From assembly GCA_963575745.1 (NCBI GenBank), contig CAUYUJ010016137.1:71501-116000 (forward strand): 44,500 nt of DNA, written 5' to 3'. Each line of letters opens with the position of its first letter. The stretch's first letter is position 1. Of the stretch, positions 20,758 through 31,905 are shown piece by piece. Under the pieces are notes generated by a model that was given only the letters and a program-made list of their open reading frames with translations, was not told where the DNA came from and ran no database searches. Source of the DNA: Prorocentrum cordatum (Eukaryota > Sar > Dinophyceae > Prorocentrales > Prorocentraceae). A program made the position numbers and the translations under genes.

Positions 20758-21120
20758 ATCCTCCTCTTCCTCCTCCTCCTCCTCCTCCTCTTCCTCCTCC
20801 TTTTCCTACGTTTGCAAGGCTCTGGGCGACGGAGCTCGCAACGTTTGCCATCCTCCTCTTTCTCCTCTTCCGGAGAAGCCAGAGGATACCGATACCGCTA
20901 CTGCCCGGATCACTCGAGGGGTGGGCCCTGACCAAAAACTCGAGGCGAGCCCAGCCTTGTCGACGAGGGCCTCCCAAGAGGCCCAAAAAGGCGAACACGA
21001 GGCAAGGGAAGTGGCATCGGTGCCTTCTCCTCCTCCTCCTCCTCCTCCCCCTCCTCCTCCTCCTCCTCCTCCCCCTCCCCCTCCCCCTCCTCCCCCTCCT
21101 CCTCCTCCTCTTTCCCTGCC
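20758..21120. repeat. (TCC)n tracts
   Basis: Two TCC/CTC tracts (20758-20812 and 21028-21115) separated by about 200 bp of unique sequence. Poly-Pro, poly-Leu and poly-Ser frames result. Confidence 0.92.
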
Positions 21121-21309
21121 TCCTGCCCCCCATCCGCTCCCCCTTCGCAGGAGCAGAAGGCCTCCGCGGGGCGAGGGCGGGGGCCGCTGGGCGGGCGCGC
21201 CCACCGCCCCTCGCAAGCGCGGTTCACCGCCATGGCGGCGTGGTGCTGGTCGGCCGTCACGGGGGCGCCGCCGGCCTGCCGCGGGCTTTGCCGCCGCCGC
21301 CGCCGTGGT

Positions 21310-21435
21310 CGTTGCGGTGGTGGCCAACGTCGTCATCGTCGTCGTCGCCGTCGTCGTCGTCGCCGTCGTGGTCGTCGTCGTCGTCGTGGTCGTCGTCGTC
21401 GTCGACTCGTCGTCGTCGCCGCCGCCGCCGCCGTC
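21310..21435. repeat. (CGT)n simple repeat
   Basis: CGT/GTC tract flanked by GCC triplets. Confidence 0.9.
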
Positions 21436-21539
21436 GTGAGCGACGGCGTCAAAGTCGTCGCGGTCCTCTCTCCTAGCACTCCCGCTCGTCCTCCGCTCCC
21501 CCCGCTCTCCCTCACTTCCTCCCTCCCTACCGCCTTCTC

Positions 21540-22005
21540 CACCTCCACCTCCTCCTTCTCCTCCTCCTCCTTCTCCTCCTCTTCCCCCGGGAAGGCGAAA
21601 AGGTACTGATACCGCTACTTCCTGGGCTCCTGGAGATCGGTCTGACTAGGATTCGCAGGCGTTCTCAACCATGGCGACGAAGGAAGGGTAGCGGTATCGG
21701 TACCATGTCCTCCTCCTGCTTCCCCCCCTCCTCCCACTCCTCCTCCTCCTCCTCCTCCTCCTCCTCCTCCTCCTCCTCCTCCTCCACCTCCTCCTTTTCC
21801 TGCTGCTCTTGCTGCTCCTCCTCCTGCTCCTGCTCCTGCGACGTCGCTGCCAGCGGGGAGGCGCTGGGGGATCCGGCACCGAGGAGGAGGATGAGGACCG
21901 AAGGCAGCAGGACCGAGGAGGAGGAGGAGGAGGAGGAGGAGGAGGAGGAGGAGGAAGACCGAGGAGGAGGAGGAGGAGGAGGAGGACCGAGGACCGAGGA
22001 GAGGA
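21540..22005. repeat. (TCC)n then (GGA)n tracts
   Basis: TCC on the plus strand at 21540-21590 and 21705-21835, switching to GGA at 21885-22000. The strand switch makes a large imperfect inverted repeat. The words GGTACTGATACCGCTAC and GGTATCGGTACC flank the first block. Confidence 0.9.
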
Positions 22006-22041
22006 GGCCGTCCCTAGCGCGCTCTCAAGGATGACCCCGAT

Positions 22042-22111
22042 CCCCCAACGGTGATGACCTGCGCGCGGCAGCCGTGTTCGAATGCCGCGCGCAGGTCACC
22101 ACTGCTGGGGG
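22042..22111. repeat. Strong hairpin, 29-bp arms
   Basis: Left arm 22042-22070 and right arm 22083-22111 pair over 29 bases with three mismatches; the inner 15 (GACCTGCGCGCGGCA) are perfect. The loop is 12 bases (22071-22082). It lies just outside a GGA tract; no promoter, tRNA or rRNA is nearby. Confidence 0.85.
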
Positions 22112-22186
22112 GTCGAGGTCGGCCATGGGGGGCGCCAGGGGCGGCTTCCTCAGCCCAGCGGTTGTGGTTGTCTCTTCTTGGCCCAT

Positions 22187-22560
22187 CACTGACTACCCAC
22201 CAAACTACGCCAACCCAACCCGAAGTCGTCGTTGGGTGGACCTTTCGATCTCCAAGGGGGGACGTTCTAGAGCATCGGCATCGAGAAAATACAATGGGAC
22301 CCGTGCACGTCGGTCGGGAGATGCAGGTAAAAACATGAAGTAGGAAGGCGGACGAAGTAGGTTGGGTCCAGGCCCTCCACGACAGCAACAACACATAGCA
22401 ACCGCACATCGATTCTTGAAGTAGAAAGGCGCTAGAAATAGATGATGATCTGGGAATTCAGCAATTCCTACTTTCAACGACCGGTGAATACAGCCCCCAG
22501 CCCGAGATGTGGGGAAACCTGGAACCTTCGGGTTGGGTTGGGGTGGCTTGGCAGGCAGTG
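22187..22560. mobile_element. Inverted-repeat element (ACCCCAACCCAACC family), copy 1
   Basis: Left arm 22187-22225 (CACTGACTACCCACC ... CCAACCCAACCCGAAG) pairs with right arm 22526-22560 (CTTCGGGTTGGGTTGGGGTG ...), with one 4-base gap. The interior of about 300 bp has no gene. A second member is at 35767-35944. The arms are G/C-tract rich and could also form secondary structure in single-stranded DNA. Confidence 0.75.
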
Positions 22561-22689
22561 AGCTGCCCGGGGCTGACTTTGACGGCCTCGGCGCACAATT
22601 TTCTTTCGGGCGGCGCGATACACATGAAGAGCATACCGCGGGCAGCTGGCTCCACCTGGGCGCGAATTCTCATGCGGGGGGCGATGGAT

Positions 22690-22917
22690 TGGGGAGAGGG
22701 AGCAAGGAGGAGGATGATGATGAGGAGGAGGAGAAGGAGGAGGGAGGAGGAGGAGGAGGGAGGAGGAGGAGGAAGGGGAGGATCAGGAGGAGGAGGAGGA
22801 GGAAGGGGAGGAGGAGGAGGAGGAGGAGGAGGGAGGGGAGGAGGAGTGGGAGAAGGAGGAGGAGGGAGGAGAAGGAGGAGGAGGGGAGGAAGGGGAGGAG
22901 GAGGAAGATGAGGAGGA
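22690..22917. repeat. (GGA)n tract
   Basis: Long GGA/GGAGGGGA run ending in GGAGGACCAGTGTAAACC, which is the start of the composite element that follows. Confidence 0.95.
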
Positions 22918-23690
22918 CCAGTGTAAACCCAAGAGTCATGAATGAAGTAAACCCTTCCTCCAAACTCCCTCTTCATAGGCCCCTACAACGGTTCATGTTC
23001 ATTGATAAAGCTGCCTCGTTGGACGCCAACCTTTTGAAGACCCTGAAGCATGCCAAGGCATTGTTCTCAGGATTTCAACGCTACGGATCAACCTGACTGT
23101 TGCGTTTTGACGATCCTGAATCGTGCGAAAACGCTATTCCTACGACTTCAACACACGGAATCAACGTACTAGCAACACCAGTATAATCCAAAATCCTTCC
23201 AAAACGCCATTTCTGGTACGTTGATGATAAGAATATGTGAAACTCTTGAAAATGGTGTAAACGAATATGCACGGCGCTACGGCGAGAACCACATATAGAA
23301 AGGGAACCGCCCTCAATCCGTGAAACTCTTGCAAATTTCCAAAGCGAATGTGCGCCGCGCGAAGGCGAGAGCCACATCACAAAAAAACGCCCTCAATCCG
23401 AAGAGCACTCGCATTTGTTTAAAAGCGAATGTGCGCAGCGCCAAAACGAGAACCCCATGTTGAAAACGACTCGCCCTCAAGTCGTGAAACTCTTGCAATG
23501 CTTTAAAACGAATGTGTGCCGCGCTAAGGCGAGAGCCACATTTTGAAAACCACCCGCCCTCCATCTGTGAAACTGTTGCCAATGTTAAAGCTTCAGAGTC
23601 ATAAGTGGTGAGGAAGTGTCCGGCCCGCCCAAAAAACTGGACTCGGGGTGCGACAGGGAAAAATTATGTATAAGGAAAAGGAATGGAGGA
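22918..23690 (+). mobile_element. Composite repeat element K, copy 1
   Basis: A left module (CCAGTGTAAACCCAAGAGTC ... TCAACCTGACTGTTGCG) is followed by four 82-bp tandem units (23200-23585) with GCGAATGTGCGCCGCGC, GGCGAGAGCCACAT and GAAACTCTTGCAA words. A right module holds AAGTGGTGAGGAAGTGTCCG and GGGTGCGACAGGGAAAAAT. It sits between two GGA tracts. Copies are at 38735-39485 (inverse) and 43575-44345 (three, seven or so units). No protein gene is evident. Confidence 0.8.
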
Positions 23691-23730
23691 GGAGGAGGAG
23701 AAGGAGGAGGAGGAGGAGGAGGAGGAGGAG

Positions 23731-23855
23731 GTGGGAGAAAGGTGCCCTTTTCGGGCCCTTTAGGGCCCCAATCTGGGCCCTCTGGGGCCCCTTTGGGGGC
23801 CCTAAAAGACCCCCTTTTCAGCAACCCTCGCTGCCACCTCCATGTACAGTCGGCC
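23731..23855 (+). repeat. GGGCCCT-rich dispersed repeat, copy 1
   Basis: AAAGGTGCCCTTTTCGGGCC, repeated GGGCCC palindromes, then CAGCAACCCTCGCTGCC and ACAGTCGG. It matches 36091-36219 in the same orientation. Confidence 0.75.
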
Positions 23856-24077
23856 CGTATCATGAGGATGCGTGACAAGGATGCAAGGGCCTTGGAAGGC
23901 CTTTTCAAGGCTTTTCGAGCGGGGCGCGGGCAACGAAAATGGCCAAAGTATGGGCCGATGAGGCAAGGATGCAAGGGTACCCTGGGATACGTTGCCCACG
24001 CTTACAATGTGGGGCGGGTCGACTGTATCGCCCCCCCCCCCCCCGAAACTATGGCCGCTAATTCCACAGCGCGTTCG

Positions 24078-24332
24078 TAGAGACCTCCTAGATGGGGTCG
24101 GAAAATATAGGGTCGGAGGGTCGCGCCGCATCACCGATACATCGTCAATGCATCGGCGATGCATCAACGATGCATCCGCGAGGCGTCGGCGACGTATCGT
24201 CGACGTCGGCAGTGCATCGGCGACGCCGACGTGAAGCAGATCGGGCTGCACATCGAGCCGCATCGGCGGTGCATCGGCGACGCGGCGCGATCCTTCGACC
24301 CCATCTGCTCCGACCCCATCTGGGAGGCCTAG
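24078..24332 (-). mobile_element. Short inverted-repeat element (CTAGGCCTCC family), copy 2
   Basis: 255 bp with TAGAGACCTCCTAGATGGGG plus TCGGA at the left and TCCGACCCCATCTGGGAGGC plus CTAG at the right. The interior is rich in GATGCATCGGCGA words. A 13-base poly-C run precedes it near 24030. Confidence 0.75.
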
Positions 24333-24465
24333 ATGCCGTCATCCCCAAGATCAGGTCGGGCATGTCCCCCTACAGGCGGATTTTGGAAGAAAAAGGAAAC
24401 ATTGTCAAAACATACCCAACAAGTGTCAAAAGGTAGTAACACAAACCGTCCCCTGACAATTTGCC
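24333..24465 (-). repeat. 125-bp repeat next to inverted-repeat element, copy 2
   Basis: Inverse copy of 18892-19016, with CAGGTCGGGCATGTCCCCCT and AGGTAGTAACACAAACCGTC. Confidence 0.8.
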
Positions 24466-24564
24466 CCCACATGTTTCGTGGGGTTGTGGTTTTCTTCCCT
24501 GCCGCGTCGCACCCGTGTCTCACACCCGCACACACCTCCCTCCCCCGCAAAGCGTGGCAGACGT

Positions 24565-24672
24565 GACATACATACATACATACATACACAGGCACACCGA
24601 CACAGACACATACACACAGACACACAAGCACACAGACACAAACACACACACACACAGACACACAGACACTCC
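24565..24672. repeat. (CA)n/(CATA)n microsatellite
   Basis: CATA repeats followed by CACAGACACA-type repeats. Confidence 0.93.
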
Positions 24673-24789
24673 ATCACCCACGCGCAACACCTGCACGGCA
24701 CGTGCATGAGACACGCGTCGCGCACTCCACAACACAGCGCAGCGCAGAACAACACAGCGCTGCTCAGCACAGCTCAGCTCAGCTCCGTC

Positions 24790-25612
24790 GCGCGCTCCCA
24801 AAGCGCGGCAGGCGTGGCAGTTCCTCGACACCATGGGGGTGCGCAGGGGGTGCGGTCTCTATCCGTCGCACGCTCGCAAAGCGCGGCAGGCGTGGCATTT
24901 CTTCGACACCAGGGGGGTGCGCGGGGGGTGCGGTCTCTATCCGTCGCACGCTCGCAAAGCGCGGCAGGCGTGGCATTTCCTCGACACCAGGGGGGTGCGC
25001 AGGGGGTGCGGTCTCTATCGCTCGCAAAGCGCGGCAGGCGTGGCATTTCCTCGACACCAGAGGGGGTGCGCAGGGGGTGCGGTCTCTATCCGTCGCACGC
25101 TCGCAAAGCGCGGCAGGCGTGGCATTTCCTCCACACGCGGCATGGGAGGGTGCGCAGGGGGTGCGGTCTCTATCCGTCGCACGCTCGCAAAGCGCGGCAG
25201 GCGTGGCATTTCCTCGACACCAGGAGGGTGCGCAGGGGGTGCGGTCTCTATCCGTCGCACGCTCGCAAGGCGCGGCAGGCGTGGCATTTCCTCGACACCA
25301 GAGGGTGCGCAGGGGGTGCGGTCTCTATCCGTCGCACGCTCGCAAAGCGCGGCAAGCGTGGCATTTCCTTGACTTCAGGGGGGTGCGCAGGGGGTGTGGT
25401 CTCTATCCGTCGCACGCTCCCAAAGCGCGGCACGCGTGGCATTTCCTCTGCACGAGAGGGGGTGCGCAGGGGGTGCGGCCTCTATCCGCCGCACGCTCGC
25501 AAAGCGCGGCAGGCGTGGTAGTTCATCTACAAGAAAGGGGGTGCCCACGGGGGGGCGGTCTGTATCCGTCGCACGCTCGCAAAGCGGAGCAGGCGTGGCA
25601 TTTCCTCCACAC
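24790..25612 (+). repeat. 78-bp minisatellite, eleven units
   Basis: The GCGCGGCAGGCGTGG core (with variants) starts near 24803, 24881, 24959, 25029, 25108, 25192, 25270, 25347, 25425, 25504 and 25584, so the usual step is 77-80 bp. Units also hold TTTCCTCGACACCA, GGGGGTGCGCAGGGGGTGCG and TCTCTATCCGTCGCACGCTC. Because 78 is a multiple of three, long frames run through it on both strands; they have no other coding signs. There are no variable spacers, so it is not a CRISPR array. Confidence 0.95.
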
Positions 25613-25874
25613 AAGATAAGCAGACACATAAGGCTTAAATGAAGTATGTGGGGGTCCTCGGTAGCGCAATTACTATTCGTACTAGTTTGAATACTCGTCC
25701 TGTAGAGGGGAGACCTGGAAATCAGCACCTCCGAGGGGCCGATCCTCGAGGGCCCCCCCCGGGGGGCCCTCGAGGAGCGGCCCGCGGCAGAAGCCCAGGG
25801 GGGGGCCCCGGGGCGGGGCCGGCCGCCCAGCGCCGAGCCCAGGAGAGAGCCGCGCGGGCCTCCGAAGGTGTCCA

Positions 25875-25938
25875 GTCGTCGTACGTCGTCGTCGTCGTCG
25901 TCGTCGTCGTCGTAGGGGAGATCGTCGCAAACAAGGCA

Positions 25939-25982
<44 letters not shown>

Positions 25983-26038
25983 AAGGGAGATCGTCACAAA
26001 CAAGGTAGTCGTCGTCGGCGTCGTCGTCGTCGGCGCAA
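25875..26038. repeat. (CGT)n tracts
   Basis: Three CGT tracts separated by two GGGAGATCGTC-CAAACAAGG copies (about 25916 and 25985). The segment 25640-25870 before it is GC-rich with a GGCCCCCCCCGGGGGGCCCT palindrome near 25751 and no gene. Confidence 0.88.
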
Positions 26039-26084
26039 GGGAGATCGGGCAAACAAGGCAGTATGCGTTGCAGTGGGGGCCAGT

Positions 26085-26435
26085 CCACAAGAAACCTTCC
26101 ACCAGAAACCCAACACTGAGGCCCCAGGGAGTCCACTGTTTTTTGTTGGTGTGGGCACGTGACGCGTTCTATCGCGAAGCCATCCAAGCCCAAGAAACCC
26201 ATGGCACCCTGGAGGCAAGCAGGGTGGTCCTTGGCATAGGCTCCCACTGTACAGTAGGAGCTCGACCAAAAGAAATCTTTCACAAAAACCCCAACCCTGA
26301 AACCCCAGGATGTCAATTGTTGTTTTGGTATGGGAAGGTCACGCTTCTCATAGCAACACCATCGAAACCCAAGAAACCCAGGACACCCTTGAGGCAAGCA
26401 GGGTGCTTCTTGGCATGGTTCTCCACTGTACGTCT
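26085..26435 (+). repeat. About 178-bp tandem duplication
   Basis: Two head-to-tail copies share ACCCCAACCCTGA/ACCCAACACTGA, AGCCCAAGAAACCCA, GGAGGCAAGCAGGGTG and CTTGGCAT. Divergence is moderate. 26440-26700 has no recognised feature. Confidence 0.8.
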
Positions 26436-26699
26436 TGTTCTCGGGTTCAAGAACGGAGGTCGTGCAACTGACGTGTGGGGAGCTGCGATGGCACGGGTGC
26501 ACCAGATGTGGTTACCATGGTCCTATCGTGCGGCGCGGTCTGACATAGTCCTAGCCCTTTCGGCGTAGGTGCTCTGACGGTATGCTTCGCCGCTCTTTCC
26601 AACCCCTCTTCCCTTCGGGTGCAGTCCTCTTGCAGACACCTTTTCCCTTCTTTCCTCTTTCCTCGTCCACCCCTCCCCCTCGCCACCCGAGTCGTCAGG

Positions 26700-27160
26700 G
26701 CGCCCACGATGGCCAAAGATGGCTCCGAGAGAACTCCCGATGCTCCAAGATGGCTCGAGAAAATCCGAGACGGCTCAAGACAGCTTCCGACATGCCTCCG
26801 GGAGGCCCCAAGAGGACCGCAAGACGGCTCCGAGTGCTCTCGGAGCCACGTTGTGACACCCCAGGAGGGAAACATACTTCAGCAACCAGCGACCAATCAA
26901 CTATGTATGCCCTCGCCTTTTCGCTTCCGAATTTGATTTTGCGGCCTCAAGATGACCCCAAGATGGGCTAAGAGAGCCCCAAGACGGGCCAAAGAGCCCC
27001 CCCCAAGACATCCCCAAGAGCGCCCCAAGGGACGGTTTCGAAGGGAAGGCTCCAAGCGGGCCTCAAACACCCCCAAAAGAGCCCCAACAGGACCCCAAGA
27101 CCCCCCAAAAAAACTCCAAGAGGACCCAAAGAGGGCCTCAAGACGACCCCCGGATGGCTG
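26700..27160 (+). repeat. CCAAGATGGC/CCCCAAGA repeat region
   Basis: Loose repeats related to the 14.8-16.5 kb family. A unique AACCAGCGACCAATCAACTA segment lies near 26885. Confidence 0.65.
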
Positions 27161-27164
27161 ACAG

Positions 27165-27365
27165 AGTTCTCGTCCGCTCCTCGTCCGCTCCTCGTCCTCT
27201 CCCTCCCCCTCGTCATCCTTTTTGTGATCGTCCTGTTCCTCGTCCTCCTCCTCGTCCTTACCCTCGTCGTCCTCCTCGTCCTTGTCCTCCTCTTCCTCTT
27301 CTTCCCTCTTTTCCTCCTCCTCCTCCTCCTCCTCCTCCTCCTCCTCCTCCTCCTCCTCCTCTCGT
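27165..27365. repeat. (TCC)n/(CTCGTC)n tract
   Basis: CTCGTCC repeats grading into pure TCC at 27313-27360. Confidence 0.9.
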
Positions 27366-27717
27366 CGTCGTCCATATCCTCCTCCACGCCCCATCCTCCT
27401 CCGCATCCTCAATTCACCTTGGTTGCCCGCTTTGATTCACTATTGGTGCCTCTTCCTCCCAATTACCGTCAGTTCCCATGGGCAGCGTTTCTGACTGGAC
27501 TGGTAGGGATTTTTGTTGCAACCGCAAGCGACAGCGCAGGCGGCGAGTAAATCTGCTGATGGGGATATTACCTAACAGCGAAAATTGATAGGTTTCTACT
27601 GGTGTCAAAAGAGAGCAGCAGATGACTCCACAGGGGGGTCGGGGCGGGACCGGGGGCGGCTGCCGTCGAAGCCCAAATCGCCTGGGACATCCTCGCAAAA
27701 TCGCTTTTGGCGCTGCT

Positions 27718-27955
27718 AGAACTCCATTCCCGGCGTACATTTTGGATGCCCGGAACCATCTGTAGGCCACTTCGTGGTCTTCGAGTTCCCGGAACTCCAC
27801 TCCCGGGCCACATTTTGAATGCCCGGAGCCAAATGTAAGCCACTTCGTGCTCTTCGAGTTCCCAGAACTCCATTCCCGGGCCACATTTTGAATGCCCGGA
27901 GCCAACTGTAAGCTACTTCGTGCTCTTCGAGCTCCCAGAACTCCGTTCCCGGGCT
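27718..27955 (+). repeat. 73-bp tandem repeat, about three units
   Basis: AGAACTCCATTCCCGGGC, CACATTTTGAATGCCCGGAG and CTTCGTGCTCTTCGAGTTCC recur at steps of 72-73 bp. The array runs directly into the GGCTGA tract. 27365-27717 has no supportable feature. Confidence 0.9.
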
Positions 27956-28857
27956 GAGGCTGAGGCTGAGGCAGGCTGAGGCTGAAGCAGGCTGAGGCTA
28001 AGGCTGAGGCTGAGGCTGAGGCTGAGGCTGAGGCTGAGGCAGGCTGAAGCAGACGCTGAGGCAGGCTGATGCTGAGGCAGGCTGAGGCTGAGGCTGAGGC
28101 TGATGCAGGCTGAGGCTGAGGCGGAGGCTAAGGTTGAGGCTGAGGGCAGACTGAGGCTGAGGCTGAAGCAGGCTGAGGCTGAGGCTGAGGCAGGCTGAAG
28201 CTGAGGCGTAGGCAAGGCTGATGAGGCTTGAGGCTGAGGCTGAGGCAGGCTGAGGCTGAGGCTGACTGAGGCTGAGGCTGGCTGGCTGAGGCAGACGCTG
28301 AGGCAGGCCGAGGCTGAGGCTGAAGCAGGCTGTGGCTGAGGCAGGCTGAGGCTGAGGCAGGCTGAGGCTGAGGCTGAGGCAGGCTGAGGCTGAGGCTGCG
28401 GCTGAGGCTGAGGCTGTGGCTGTGTGCTGAGGCCGAGGCAGGCTGAGGCAGACGCTGAGGCTGATGCTGAGGCAGGCTGAGGCTGAGGCTGAGGCCTGAG
28501 GCTGATGCAGGCTGAGGCTGGCTGAGGCTGAGGCTGAGGCAGGCTGAGGCTGAGGCTGAGGCAGGCAGGCTGATGCTGAGGCAGGCTGAGGCTGAGGCTG
28601 AGGCTGAGGCTGAGGCAGGCTGAGGCTGAGGCTGAGGCTGAGGCTGAGGCCGAGGCTGAAGGCAGGCTGAGGCTGAGGCTGAGGCTGAGGCTGAGGCTGA
28701 GGCTGAGGCTGAGGCTGAGGCAGGCTGAGGCTGAGGCTGAGGCTGAGGCTGAGGCTGAGGCTGAGGCTGAGGCTGAGGCTGAGGCTGAGGCTGAGGCTGA
28801 GGCTGAGGCTGAGGCTGAGGCAGGCTGAGAGGCAGGCTGAGGCTGAGGCTGAGGCTG
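27955..28857. repeat. GGCTGA hexamer array with GGCAGGCTGA variants
   Basis: About 900 bp of GGCTGA with irregular GGCAGGCTGA insertions that shift phase. The plus strand is G-rich throughout. The Ser/Leu and Pro/Gln frames on the minus strand are artefacts. Confidence 0.95.
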
Positions 28858-29004
28858 TGACTGTGACTGCCGTTGCCACTGCGACTGTCATCGCGAATGC
28901 GACTGCGACTGCGAGAACAGGAGAATTCTACAACTGGATTCTCATCTGGATCTTGAGGGGAATGTTTCCATATATGCTTCTACACATCGCTGTTAAGTTG
29001 CTTT

Positions 29005-29130
29005 GCCGGGATATTTTTTTTAGTCGGCGGTCGCGGGCTAGTGCGCTGGCGGCGAGTCAGCACTGGTGGCGATATTTGTTTGGTCGGCGGCCGCGCGACA
29101 ACGGTCTGGCGGCGAGTGGCAAAGTCCGGG
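29005..29130 (+). repeat. About 62-bp tandem duplication
   Basis: Two copies carry TAGTCGGCGGTCGCG / TGGTCGGCGGCCGCG and CTGGCGGCGAGT. 29130-30290 is GC-rich with long open frames on both strands; I see no domain, leader or composition that supports a gene. Confidence 0.65.
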
Positions 29131-30289
29131 GCGTGCGGCACGATGCGAATTTGCGAACACCGCCGCCGCGTTGGCAAGCCGGTTCGCACCTGCACAACAA
29201 GTGCGCAGTTGCACATGCACAGAACAAAATGAATTAAGGTCACAAGCGAACGCACATAGGCGCCGCAGTGTGAACCGAGGTGGACAAGCGGCAGAGTGGT
29301 CGAATCAGAAGGAAAACCGACGGCTGTACAGGCGTAGCAGGCTGAACCACAAGGCGCCCAGACCTCAGCAATCCGCCTCCCAGTGCCAGGTGGAGCCATG
29401 CGGCTGCGCCCAAGGCGCATCTGCGATGCCGATCCCTGAAGCGAAGAGATCCGCAGGCATGGGGGGCACCGCCGTCTAGCGGTGAACCGCCTGCGCAACC
29501 TGCCAGGGGAGGTCCTGCTGCAGTGGAGGCAAGCAGGAGGCCGGTGGAGTGAGCCGCCTGTGGGGCGCAGGCTCCGAGCGCCCGCGACGACGTCTGCGAG
29601 CCAAGCAGCTGTCGCGGAAGTGGTGCGGCGCACTGGCCGGCAGCTGGTGGGGGCCTGGGTGCTGTCCTGCTGCGGCAGGCTGAACCACTCCGCGGCGACC
29701 CACCACCCGAGTGACCACTCCACAGGGCAAGGGGGGAACAAGCGACTGTGGGCCACGCAGCGCGTGCCGGCACGGCGCCAGGCCTCAGAGAGGGGGAGGA
29801 GGGCCCGCAGGCGGGGGCGCACCGCCAGCGGAGGAGTGAGGGGGGGGCGGCACTGGTGGTGGCGCTGCCTCCTGCGGTGTCACAAGGCGAGACGCCTGGG
29901 GGAGCTGCGCTGCGAAGGACACGTGGGCCAGGAGGCAAGCCAAGCCCAGTCCGCCGACGGGCGCTGCCCCCCAGGCCCGAGACCCTACACGCACCACGAG
30001 GTCCTCCATGGCCGAAGCACACTCCGCAAAGAGTGGGAGCCAGACCACGAAGCGCGGAACACGGGCGGCCCTAAAGGGGGGGGCAACCAACCTGACGTCT
30101 GATAGCACGTCTGGCAGGCCCCGAGGCCGAGGGCGGGGGGCGCCCGCAAGGCCCGAGAGGGGAGAGGCGAGGAAAAACACCGCCACACCCCTCGGCCAGG
30201 ACCCGAATCCGAGGGCTAGGGGCCATGGTCATCTCCTGGGTCATTCTCGGGGTCGGATCGCAGCTACTATCCGCAAGCACCTGCGTGGA

Positions 30290-31905
30290 AGAAAGGGGGG
30301 GGTCGCAGCTAACCGCCGCTAGGAGACATTTTACATCGATGGGCGCAGCTACTCGCAGCTGAGGTCTCCGTTGAATGTGCACTTCTCACCGAGAGCACTT
30401 GCGCTGAGAGAGGGGGGCGCAGCTAACCGCCGCAAATCACCATTCACATAGTGTGAGCCAGCAGCAGGATGCGCCTCCTTGTGGGGGGGGGGGGCAGCTG
30501 ACCGCCGCCTGGAACCATTAACATCGCGGGGGGTCGCAGTGACCTGCCGCTGATAGTGGTGGGGAAGCTGATCGCCGCTATGATGTCCCTTTTATCTCCT
30601 CGGGGGTCGCAGCTGCTCGCCGCTGAGATCCCGGGGGTCGCAGCTACTCGCCGCGAGCACCTGCGTAGAAAGACGGGGGGGGGGGGGGGCAGCTGCCCGC
30701 CGCTAGGACAAAATTTACAACCCAGCGCTGCCACTGACGACGCGGGCACCAACTTAGCATCCCACACCCCGGCAATGCGCTGGAGGATCACGATTGCAAG
30801 GGCGGCGCCTCCGCCACCGCTGAACCGACAGCACAGGGGTGCAAGAGCACCTGAGCCCCAGGGCGGACAGAGCCCAGCAGCAGACACCCCAGGGAGGACA
30901 GCGCCAGGATGCGAGAGCCCCGGGGGGGGCCCGAGGGACGCGGGGCACGCGCCCAGACCCCGCTGCAGACACAGAACACGTTGGCCACCTGCCGCCATGC
31001 TGGGCGGGGAGGAGCTGCAGCCAGCGCACGCCCTTCACGCACCTGCTCTCGGCGCAGCAACTGGTGGCAGCGGGCGCTGCGAAGACGAACCGCGCACGGG
31101 GGGGGGGCGAAGGGCGGCCCTTGGCTGCCAGGGCAAAGATGCGAGAGTGCCTTGAGCCCCCGTGAGAGGCCCCGAGCCCGTGGCCCAGGCAGGCCCCTGC
31201 GCGCGTCCAGGGTGGCTGAGCCCGGTGACGGTCCCTTTCGCTGACTCCGTCGAGCGGGTACTTGCAGCCATTGTCAACCTGACGGTCTGAGGTTCCTTTC
31301 GTTGACTGCCGCCATGCTGGGCGGGGAGGGGCCGCAGCCAGCGCGCGCCCTTCGCGCGTCTGCTCTCAGCGCAGCAACCGATGACAGCGGGCGCTGCGAA
31401 GACGAAGCGCGCGCGGGGGGGGGCGAGGGGCGGCCCTTGGCAGCCAGTGCGGGGATGCGAGAGTGCCTTGCGCCCCCGTGAGAGGCCCCGAGCCCGTGGT
31501 CTAGGCAGCCCCGGCGCGCGCCCAAGGTCGCGGAGCCCGGCGGCGGTCCGTTTCGTGGAGACGGGGGCGCAGCTAACCGCCGCGTAAAACGATGTGATGG
31601 ACAGTGCGTCTGCGAGAGCCCCATCTATGATTGAATAGCGGAGAGAGGGGGGTGCAGCTGACCGCCGCAAAGCACCATTTACATAGTGGGGGTCTGATCG
31701 CCGCCATGATGTCTCCTTCGTCTCCTCGGGGGTCGCAGCTACTCGCCGTTGAGATCCAGGGGGTCGCAGCTACTCGCCGCGAGCGCCTGCGTGGAAGAAC
31801 GGGGGGGCGCAGCTGACCGCCGCTAGGAGACATTCTACATCGACCTTTCGTTGACACGGGGGGTTCAGCTAACCGCCGCATAACACGATTTGATGGAAAG
31901 TGTGT
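30290..31905 (+). repeat. Dispersed GCAGCTxxCCGCCGC motif region
   Basis: A GGGGGTCGCAGCTACTCGCC-type motif (variants with CTAACCGCCGC and CTGACCGCCGC) recurs at least ten times between about 30298 and 30712 and again between about 31565 and 31880, often followed by TAGGAGACATTT-TACATCGA or preceded by runs of 6-13 Gs. Spacing is irregular (20-110 bp). Confidence 0.8.

Noticed and set aside
20748-21476. Pro/Leu-rich 242-codon frame
   Set aside because: Most of it is TCC and CGT simple repeat; no domain or leader.
24790-25612. CRISPR-like regular repeats
   Set aside because: Units are contiguous 78-bp copies without unique spacers, and the setting is eukaryotic.
27955-28857. GGCTGA array as telomeric repeat
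   Set aside because: It differs from the TTTAGGG type expected, is internal, and is mixed with GGCAGGCTGA variants.
29270-29320. tRNA-like GGCAGAGTGGTCGAATC
   Set aside because: It resembles part of a Ser/Leu tRNA D-arm, but no matching acceptor, anticodon or T-arm could be folded around it.
29240-30102. Overlapping long frames of 206 and 260 codons
   Set aside because: High GC lowers stop frequency on both strands; neither frame has recognisable domains, a leader or distinctive composition.
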